From assembly GCA_002329285.1 (NCBI GenBank), contig DCTO01000099.1, positions 37,262 through 43,723 of the forward strand: a DNA stretch of 6,462 nt, in the 5' to 3' direction. Source of the DNA: Ruminococcaceae bacterium UBA1438. Lineage in GTDB: Bacteria > Bacillota > Clostridia > Oscillospirales > Acutalibacteraceae. The notes beneath the pieces are model-generated. The model saw nothing but the letters and a program-made list of their open reading frames with translations. It was not told the DNA's origin and made no database searches. Below are positions 1-4,544 of this stretch, piece by piece. The position numbers and the translations under genes were made by a program. Numbering within the stretch: the stretch's first letter is position 1; every line of letters starts with the position of its first letter.

Positions 1-245
1 TGTGCAAAGGAAATGGCAAGGTTAATGCTGTTGATGGTTTTGCCGTTATTTGCGGTTGGGCTGGTAACAACAAAAATTGGGCATTTTTCGCCCTTTTGCA
101 TAAACAAAAGGTTTGTCCTAATGGAGGAATAGGCCTCCTTAACAACGAAGGGGGATTCAGAGCTCAAAATTTTCTTGATGTCATTCTTTGTGAATGCGGT
201 GCGCCTTTCTTCTTCTCTCTGCGCACGTGTTTTAATAAGTGCCAT
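1..245 (-). CDS. CpsD/YwqD-type tyrosine kinase, N-terminal part (cut by window edge)
   Basis: Only the first 81 codons are present; the gene continues beyond base 1. The translation begins MALIKTRAQREEE, has the motif PFVVKEAYSSIRTNLLF that precedes the P-loop in bacterial tyrosine kinases of capsule/exopolysaccharide loci, and then TSPTANNGKTINSINLAISF, the Walker A strand and helix. In this family the cytoplasmic ATPase autophosphorylates a C-terminal tyrosine cluster and is switched on by the membrane adaptor encoded just upstream, which controls polysaccharide polymerisation and export. The ATG start follows a GGGAGG site at 255-260 that lies inside the last codons of the upstream gene, with 9 bases between. 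Only two bases separate the two genes, so they are surely co-transcribed. The P-loop departs from the usual PGEGKS/T pattern (N-N-G-K-T), but the GK-T core is kept. MinD/ParA relatives share the fold, but the pre-P-loop motif and the neighbour favour the kinase. Confidence 0.85.
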   Translation of the reverse strand, partial: MALIKTRAQREEERRTAFTKNDIKKILSSESPFVVKEAYSSIRTNLLFMQKGEKCPIFVVTSPTANNGKTINSINLAISFA

Positions 246-247
246 AA

Positions 248-1024
248 TTATTTTCCTCCCTTCCTTTTGCTTTTCTTGTCATTCGCTCTTGCGCTTTCGG
301 CAGCCTTGCGCTCCTCTTCAGCGGCTTCGTTAGCCGGCAGAATGTGAGGAATGCTTCCCAAAACAGGCAGATCAAATTCGCGCTCAAGCTCACGCTCTGA
401 TGAAATGGTTGTGTCAAACAGCTCATAAAGATAGAAAAATGCAAAGAATGCAACAAAGCCAACGCCCATTCCGATAAGGATGTTTTTCTTTATGTTTGGC
501 GAGGAGGCTCTGGTGGGCACCTTGGCATAATCAAGCACCTCAACGCCGCCGGCCTTAACAACGCGCACTATTTCATCGGGCGCGGTTTCCGCAATCGTGT
601 TTGCAATTGCCGCGGCCATTTCGGGGTCCGGGTCCGTAACCGTAACGCGGAACACCTCCGTGTTCTCTTCCTGAGTGCAGGAAATTTTGCCGCGCAAAGC
701 GGATGCGCTCATATCCAGCTTAAGCTCCTCAATAACCTTTTCAAGCACGGTGTCGCTTTTAAGCACAACGATGTATGTGTTAACAAGGCTTTGAGAAACC
801 TCAAGCTCGCTGCCCGTGATGGTTGATCTTGTGTTAACGCGGTCAACGTTGCTGTAAACATAAAGCGTGCAGGAGGTTGAATATTTCGGCGTGATAAACA
901 GCTCTGTGTAACCGCCCGCAATAAAGCCTGCAATCAGCGCACCAAGAATGATGTATAAGATGCGCTTCCTGAACATATAAAATATTTTGCCCAGGTCAAT
1001 GTCGAATTCTTTTTCGTTTTCCAA
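248..1024 (-). CDS. Wzz/YveK-type polysaccharide chain-length and kinase-adaptor protein
   Basis: This is a membrane adaptor for exopolysaccharide or capsule synthesis. In Gram-positives such proteins sit in the plasma membrane, set chain length and activate the separate tyrosine kinase encoded next. With the TTG start the protein has 258 residues. It has a short cytoplasmic N-terminus, a first membrane segment at about 22-44 (ILYIILGALIAGFIAGGY), an extracellular region rich in helix-forming sequence, a proline-containing stretch before the second segment (VPTRASSPN, about 169-177), a second membrane segment at about 181-203, and a cytoplasmic tail with LPVLGSIP (229-236), a hallmark of this family. 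The tail ends in a Lys/Arg-rich run. I chose TTG at 1022-1024 because GGAGG (1033-1037) sits 8 bases upstream. The ATG at 1037-1039 overlaps that site and has only AT-rich sequence before it. A longer reading from 1102 would contain the promoter. The exact start is uncertain by 5 codons. Confidence 0.85.
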   Translation of the reverse strand: MENEKEFDIDLGKIFYMFRKRILYIILGALIAGFIAGGYTELFITPKYSTSCTLYVYSNVDRVNTRSTITGSELEVSQSLVNTYIVVLKSDTVLEKVIEELKLDMSASALRGKISCTQEENTEVFRVTVTDPDPEMAAAIANTIAETAPDEIVRVVKAGGVEVLDYAKVPTRASSPNIKKNILIGMGVGFVAFFAFFYLYELFDTTISSERELEREFDLPVLGSIPHILPANEAAEEERKAAESARANDKKSKRKGGK

Positions 1025-1032
1025 CTTCGCTT

Positions 1033-1037
1033 CCTCC
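1033..1037 (-). promoter_or_regulatory. Ribosome binding site that favours a TTG start for the Wzz-type gene
   Basis: GGAGG on the minus strand lies 8 bases before TTG at 1024-1022. It overlaps the in-frame ATG at 1039-1037, which has no purine-rich site of its own upstream. This argues for initiation at TTG rather than at the more obvious ATG. Confidence 0.6.
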
Positions 1038-1073
1038 ATGTATAATATAATTATAATATAAATAAGCAAAAAT

Positions 1074-1102
1074 AATATAGCACATCTTGTCCCGTTAGTC
1101 AA
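1074..1102 (-). promoter_or_regulatory. Predicted sigma-A promoter of the Wzz-kinase operon
   Basis: On the minus strand, TTGACT (1102-1097) is followed by a 17-base spacer and TATATT (1079-1074). TGC directly before the -10 gives an extended -10 element. The predicted start point is near 1067, leaving a short AT-rich leader of about 40 bases. It lies downstream of the thrS terminator, so the exopolysaccharide genes can be transcribed independently of thrS. Prediction from sequence only. Confidence 0.6.
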
Positions 1103-1147
1103 TGAAATATATTAGTCTAAATTGTTACTGAAATTTTAAATTTTGCC

Positions 1148-1179
1148 AAAAAAGGAAGCAAGTGAAAATTACTTGCTTC
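1148..1179 (-). terminator. Rho-independent terminator of thrS
   Basis: A perfect 9-bp stem, GAAGCAAGT / ACTTGCTTC (1155-1163 with 1171-1179), has a 7-base loop and is followed on the minus strand by C and six T residues (1154-1148). It begins about 20 bases beyond the thrS stop codon. On the plus strand the stem is followed only by TTTC, so it works best for minus-strand transcription. Confidence 0.85.
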
Positions 1180-1199
1180 TTTCAATAATGCTGTTTGGC

Positions 1200-3137
1200 T
1201 TATTTGTTAATCGCTTTGGCTTCAATCTCCTCTTTTGCCTTTGCAAGGAATTCCTCCGCCGTCATTGCGCCAAGCTCGCCGCCGTGGCGCGCACGAACTG
1301 AAACCGTGCCGTTTTCAATATCTTTATCGCCCGCGATAATCATATAAGGAATTTTCTCAAGCTGGGCAGCGCGGATTTTGAAGCCGATTTTTTCGCTTCT
1401 GTCATCAACCTCGCAGCGGATGCCCTCAGCCTCAAGCTTTGCCTTAATCTCGTAAATATAATCAAGATGCCTGTCTGCAATCGGAAGCAGCTTAACCTGA
1501 ACGGGTGCAAGCCAAAGCGGGAAATTGCCCATTGTTTCCTCAATGAGGTAAGCCATAAATCTGTCCAGTGAGCCAAGAATTGCCCTGTGCAGCACAACGG
1601 GCGTGCGCGGGGTATTGTCCTTGTCAATATAGGAAAGGTCAAATTTCGCAGGCAGGCAGAAATCAAGCTGGCAGGTTGAAAGCGTGTATTCGGCGCCGAC
1701 TGCGGGCTTAACGTTAACGTCAAGCTTCGGGCCGTAGAAAGCAGCCTCGCCGATTTCCTCCGTGTAATCAAGGCCGATATCGTTAAGAACATCGCGAAGC
1801 GCATTCTCTGCGGTGTTCCACATTTCGTCGTCATCATGGTATTTTTCCTTATCGGCAGGGTCGCGCAGGGAAAGCACAAGCCTGTAATCAGTGATGCCGA
1901 AATCCTTGTATGTGTCAAAAATCAGGTCAACAACCTTTGCAAATTCTTCCTTAATCTGCTCGGGAGTAACGAAAAGGTGGGCGTCATTCTGGCAGAAATG
2001 GCGGCCTCTTTCAATGCCCTTAAGCGTGCCGGATGCCTCATAGCGGAAATCGTGCGCAATTTCACCTATGCGAACAGGCAGGCTTCTGTAAGAATGGGGC
2101 GTGTTTGCATAAATTCTCATGTGATGAGGGCAGTTCATAGGCCTCAAGACATAGGTTTCCTCGTCAACCTCCATTGCGGGGAACATATTGTTCTGATAAT
2201 GATCCCGGTGGCCTGAGGTCTTGTAAAGGTCAACCGTGCCGACGCAGGGGGTGAGCACGTGCTGATAACCCGATTTAATTTCCTTGTCACGGATATAATC
2301 CTCAAGAATTCTCCAAAGCGTGTAGCCCTTCGGCAGGAACATCGGCATGCCCTTGCCGACAAGCTCATCAGTCATAAACAACTCAAGATCGTGGCCGATT
2401 TTTCTGTGGTCACGCAACTTTGCCTCTTCCAGCTTCTGCAGGTATTCTTCAAGCATTGATGCCTTCGGAAAAGCAATACCGTAAACGCGGCAAAGCATCT
2501 TGTTTTTGGAATCGCCCCTCCAGTATGCGCCGGTGGTGTTGATAAGCTTGAAAGCCTTTATAACCTTCATCTCCATAATGTGCGGGCCGGCGCAAAGCTC
2601 TGTAAATTCAGCCTGCTTGTAAAAGCTGATGCTCTCGCCCTTGTCCGCGTGCTCATTGATAAGCTCAATTTTGTATGGCTCACCGCGCTCCTCCATAAGC
2701 TTGATTGCCTCGGCAGGCTCAAGCTCAAAGCGCTCAATATCCGGGTTTTCCTTAATGATGTTTTTCATCTCAGCCTCAAGCCTTTCAAGATCCTCTGCGG
2801 AAAAAGGCTTGTCACCGCAGTCAAAATCATAGAAAAAGCCGTTGTCAATAGCAGGGCCGATGGTCAGCTTAACTTCGGGATAAAGCCTCTTAACCGCCTG
2901 TGCCAGCACATGCGCGCAGGTGTGGTTAAATGCCTTTTTTCCGTCCTCATCATCAAAGGTTAAAACCTCGAAATCGCAGTCTGAACCAACGGTTATCCTT
3001 AAATCCTTAACCTCGCCGTTAATCTTGCAGGCGCAGGCATTTCTGAAAAGGCCCATTGAAATATCTTTTGTGATGTCGGCAGCGCTGATTGCGCCTTCGT
3101 ATTCCTTAACGGAGCCGTCCTTTAACGTGATTTTCAT
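1200..3137 (-). CDS. thrS: Threonyl-tRNA synthetase
   Basis: This class II aminoacyl-tRNA synthetase attaches threonine to tRNA-Thr in the cytoplasm. The 645-residue product is full length for the family. Domains in order: TGS domain (about 1-62), editing domain with HTCAH (72-76) and LCAGPH (C182, H186) forming the hydrolytic site for mischarged serine, the catalytic core (about 245-535), and the anticodon-binding domain (about 544-640). The core zinc ligands appear as C336 in MNCPHH, H387 in NDAHLF and H517 in VVLHRAILGSLDRF. Motif 2 starts at FRYEASGT and continues GIERGRHFCQNDAHLF, a slightly divergent form of the usual sequence. ATG at 3137 was chosen because GGAGG lies 7 bases before it and the TGS domain starts at once. 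The frame extends further upstream to 3203, but that stretch is the leader terminator and part of the T-box. Controlled by the T-box leader and followed by its own terminator, so probably monocistronic. Confidence 0.98.
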   Translation of the reverse strand: MKITLKDGSVKEYEGAISAADITKDISMGLFRNACACKINGEVKDLRITVGSDCDFEVLTFDDEDGKKAFNHTCAHVLAQAVKRLYPEVKLTIGPAIDNGFFYDFDCGDKPFSAEDLERLEAEMKNIIKENPDIERFELEPAEAIKLMEERGEPYKIELINEHADKGESISFYKQAEFTELCAGPHIMEMKVIKAFKLINTTGAYWRGDSKNKMLCRVYGIAFPKASMLEEYLQKLEEAKLRDHRKIGHDLELFMTDELVGKGMPMFLPKGYTLWRILEDYIRDKEIKSGYQHVLTPCVGTVDLYKTSGHRDHYQNNMFPAMEVDEETYVLRPMNCPHHMRIYANTPHSYRSLPVRIGEIAHDFRYEASGTLKGIERGRHFCQNDAHLFVTPEQIKEEFAKVVDLIFDTYKDFGITDYRLVLSLRDPADKEKYHDDDEMWNTAENALRDVLNDIGLDYTEEIGEAAFYGPKLDVNVKPAVGAEYTLSTCQLDFCLPAKFDLSYIDKDNTPRTPVVLHRAILGSLDRFMAYLIEETMGNFPLWLAPVQVKLLPIADRHLDYIYEIKAKLEAEGIRCEVDDRSEKIGFKIRAAQLEKIPYMIIAGDKDIENGTVSVRARHGGELGAMTAEEFLAKAKEEIEAKAINK

Positions 3138-3149
3138 AAATCTTCCTCC

Positions 3150-3183
3150 AAAAAATAAAGCATCCTGAAAAACAACAGGATGC
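3150..3183 (-). terminator. thrS: T-box leader terminator (regulatory, upstream of thrS)
   Basis: A perfect 8-bp stem, GCATCCTG / CAGGATGC (3183-3176 with 3167-3160), is followed on the minus strand by a TTTATTTTTT run. It ends just before the thrS ribosome binding site. Its 5' arm is also the pairing partner for the T-box CAGG, so terminator and antiterminator exclude one another, as expected for this switch. Confidence 0.9.
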
Positions 3184-3390
3184 AAATAATTACACGGTTC
3201 CACCTGAATTGCACAGCATATGCCGTGCCGCTCAAGGCCCTTAACGCGGGCAAAACGGCTGTTATTGGCAGCTCTCGGAGATGGTGGCTTGCGTTTCTTT
3301 ATGCGGCGGTTTCAGCAAAATCCGCTGCTCTCTGAAATAAAGGCGGGGCGCAGTCTTGTTCTCGTCAAAGATTTAATAATATTATGTGTG
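3150..3390 (-). promoter_or_regulatory. T-box leader (threonine-responsive) of thrS
   Basis: An RNA leader that senses uncharged tRNA-Thr and allows read-through into thrS. The T-box sequence at 3193-3210 reads AATTCAGGTGGAACCGTG, with the conserved TGGAACC bulge that binds the tRNA acceptor end. CAGG and GTG of this element can pair with CCTG and CAT in the 5' arm of the downstream hairpin, giving the antiterminator. Immediately upstream is a 7-9-bp hairpin (3211-3228) in the usual stem III position. Stem I landmarks are AGAGAGC (3333-3327) and GCTGAA (3316-3311). ACC at 3285-3283, in GCCACCATCTCC, is the likely specifier codon for threonine, matching the gene. The specifier assignment comes from position and sequence context, not from a folded model. 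Confidence 0.92.
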
Positions 3391-3398
3391 TTGCAAAT

Positions 3399-3426
3399 AT
3401 TATAGCACTATTTTTTTTCTTGTCAA
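3399..3426 (-). promoter_or_regulatory. thrS: Sigma-A promoter of thrS
   Basis: On the minus strand, TTGACA (3426-3421) and TATAAT (3404-3399) both match the consensus. The spacer is 16 bases and TGC precedes the -10 (extended -10). Transcription should begin near 3392, directly upstream of the T-box leader. Such a strong promoter suits a gene controlled afterwards by attenuation. Confidence 0.85.
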
Positions 3427-3453
3427 GTCTGCTGAAAAACGCACAATTGTAAT

Positions 3454-3469
3454 AATTTGTTAACAAATT
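3454..3469. promoter_or_regulatory. 16-bp perfect palindrome between divergent promoters (possible operator)
   Basis: AATTTGTTAACAAATT is a perfect palindrome centred on GTTAAC. It lies 27 bases upstream of the thrS -35 element and 22 bases upstream of the plus-strand -35 element. Position and symmetry fit a dimeric regulator site, but AT-rich intergenic DNA yields palindromes by chance and no regulator is identified. Confidence 0.3.
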
Positions 3470-3491
3470 GTATATTTTGTTTAACTAACTC

Positions 3492-3521
3492 TTGACAAAA
3501 TACTATATATAGGTGTATTAT
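3492..3521 (+). promoter_or_regulatory. rny: Predicted sigma-A promoter upstream of the rny start
   Basis: TTGACA (3492-3497) is followed by an 18-base spacer and TATTAT (3516-3521). Transcription would begin near 3528 and give a leader of about 120 bases with one clear hairpin. No other promoter-like sequence is as good between here and the ATG at 3651. Confidence 0.65.
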
Positions 3522-3533
3522 AGTTGCGACGTT

Positions 3534-3564
3534 CTATATACTGCCGCGTATTAGGCGTATATAG
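3534..3564 (+). other. Hairpin in the leader of the rny-like gene
   Basis: CTATATAC (3534-3541) pairs perfectly with GTATATAG (3557-3564). After a one-base bulge, GCC (3543-3545) pairs with GGC (3554-3556), closing an 8-base loop. No T run follows, so it is not a terminator. It starts almost at the predicted transcript 5' end, where such hairpins often protect mRNA from decay. Function unproven. Confidence 0.5.
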
Positions 3565-3650
3565 CAGCTCGAAATTTTGTATTTAAACTGTACCTTTTCT
3601 GATGATTAACGATTAAAAAGAATTAAAAAACAGAAGGAGGTGCTATTGAT

Positions 3651-4541
3651 ATGAGTGTTAGTGTAATTGTAACTGTTGCAATTGCAGCGTTAAGCGCATT
3701 GGTGTTCCTCATAGTCGGCTTTATCGTCGGTGTTATTGTGAAGCAGAAAACAAGCGAAAAAGAAATCGGCTCTGCAACACAGGAGGCAACAAGAATTGTT
3801 AACAATGCCCTGCAAGAGGCTGAAAATGCTAAAAAATCCCGCCTTATAGAGGCAAAGGATGAAATTCACAAGCTTCGTTCTGATGCGGATAAGGAAATCC
3901 GCGAAAGAAGAAGCGAGGTTCAGAAGCAGGAAAACCGCCTTAATCAAAGAGAAGAATATCTTGATAAAAGAGCGGATTCCATTGAAGCAAAAAACGAATC
4001 TTTAAGCCAGAAGCTTAAAGAGGCAGACGAAAAATTACTCGAAATCGATAGCATCAAGAAAAGCCAGTTTGATATGCTGGAAAAAATTTCAGGGCTTTCC
4101 AAGGAGCAGGCTAAGGAACAGGCGCTGCTGATGCTGCAAAAGGTGGGCCTGTCCGACAAGGTCGAGGCCTATCCGGCCCAGCTGTCAGGCGGTCAAAAAC
4201 AGCGGGTAGCTGTGGCGGTCAGCATGATCTGCGGGAAAAATCTCCTGGTATTCGACGAACCGACCAGTGGCCTGGATTTTGACAGTATGGCGCAGGTAGC
4301 GGGGCTGATCCGGCGCTTGTCTGATATAGGAAAGGTTATTTTCGTCGTTACCCATGATTTTGAGTTTGTCTGCCGGATCTGCTCCCGTGTTCTGCATTTT
4401 GACGAGGGCGAAATGCCCGATGATGTGCCTGTTGTGATGGATGCCCTTCCGAAATTGAGAGAGCTGTTCTCTGTCAAGGTGAATGGCTCCGAAGGAGACA
4501 GAGAAGGTGGCCTGGGCTATTCAGATGGAAAGGAGCGGTGA
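3651..4541 (+). CDS. rny: Chimeric ORF: RNase Y N-terminus joined in frame to the C-terminal half of an ECF-type ABC ATPase
   Basis: The 296-residue frame has two unrelated parts. Residues 1 to about 158 are the N-terminus of RNase Y: a membrane anchor (about 5-29), then a charged coiled coil containing AKDEIHKLRSDADKEIRERR and QKQENRLNQREEYLD, ending at LEKISGLSKEQAKE. The KH and HD domains that bind and cut RNA are absent, so it cannot be a working RNase Y. From about residue 159 the sequence is an ABC ATPase C-terminal half: LSGGQ signature (178-182), Walker B LLVFDEP (198-204), D-loop SGLD (206-209) and H-loop H235. Walker A and Q-loop are missing, so it should not hydrolyse ATP alone. 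The tail carries an in-frame repeat (from 4476) and stops three bases before the next gene. The start is supported by AAGGAGGTG 8 bases before ATG. Composition changes near 4110, becoming GC-richer. It may be a real fusion or an assembly join. Confidence 0.75.
   Translation: MSVSVIVTVAIAALSALVFLIVGFIVGVIVKQKTSEKEIGSATQEATRIVNNALQEAENAKKSRLIEAKDEIHKLRSDADKEIRERRSEVQKQENRLNQREEYLDKRADSIEAKNESLSQKLKEADEKLLEIDSIKKSQFDMLEKISGLSKEQAKEQALLMLQKVGLSDKVEAYPAQLSGGQKQRVAVAVSMICGKNLLVFDEPTSGLDFDSMAQVAGLIRRLSDIGKVIFVVTHDFEFVCRICSRVLHFDEGEMPDDVPVVMDALPKLRELFSVKVNGSEGDREGGLGYSDGKER
4101..4124 (+). repeat. 12-bp near-perfect tandem repeat at the rny/ABC junction
   Basis: AAGGAGCAGGCT (4101-4112) is followed directly by AAGGAACAGGCG (4113-4124). 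Ten of twelve bases are identical and each unit encodes K-E-Q-A. It falls where RNase Y similarity ends and ABC ATPase similarity begins, so it could be the microhomology through which the two sequences were joined, in the cell or during assembly. RNase Y naturally has a similar helix here, so chance is possible. Confidence 0.55.
4476..4517 (+). repeat. In-frame dispersed repeat, copy 1 (C-terminus of the ATPase fragment)
   Basis: A 42-base core encoding KVNGSEGDREGGLG. It directly follows LPKLRELFSV, a plausible natural end of the ATPase, and is followed by YSDGKER and the stop. It is nearly identical in DNA to copy 2 (only GAA/GAG and GGT/GGC third-base changes) and slightly different from copy 3. 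It contains CTCC-GAA-GGAG, a short palindrome. Confidence 0.9.
4531..4535 (+). promoter_or_regulatory. Ribosome binding site for the ABC transporter
   Basis: AGGAG, in the last codons of the chimeric frame, lies 9 bases before the GTG at 4545-4547. This supports a GTG start and tight translational linkage of the two genes. Confidence 0.7.
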
Positions 4542-4544
4542 TCT

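Noticed and set aside
1025..1102. Longer start for the Wzz-type protein at 1102
   Set aside because: The extra N-terminus would overlap the predicted -35/-10 promoter and has no ribosome binding site.
1340..1918. 192-codon minus-strand frame inside thrS
   Set aside because: It lies in another frame of the same strand within conserved ThrRS sequence, with an Arg/Leu/Ser/Thr-rich composition and no recognisable domain: a shadow.
3138..3203. Upstream in-frame start for ThrRS at 3203
   Set aside because: The stretch is the T-box and leader terminator. The ATG at 3137 has an ideal ribosome binding site and begins the TGS domain exactly.
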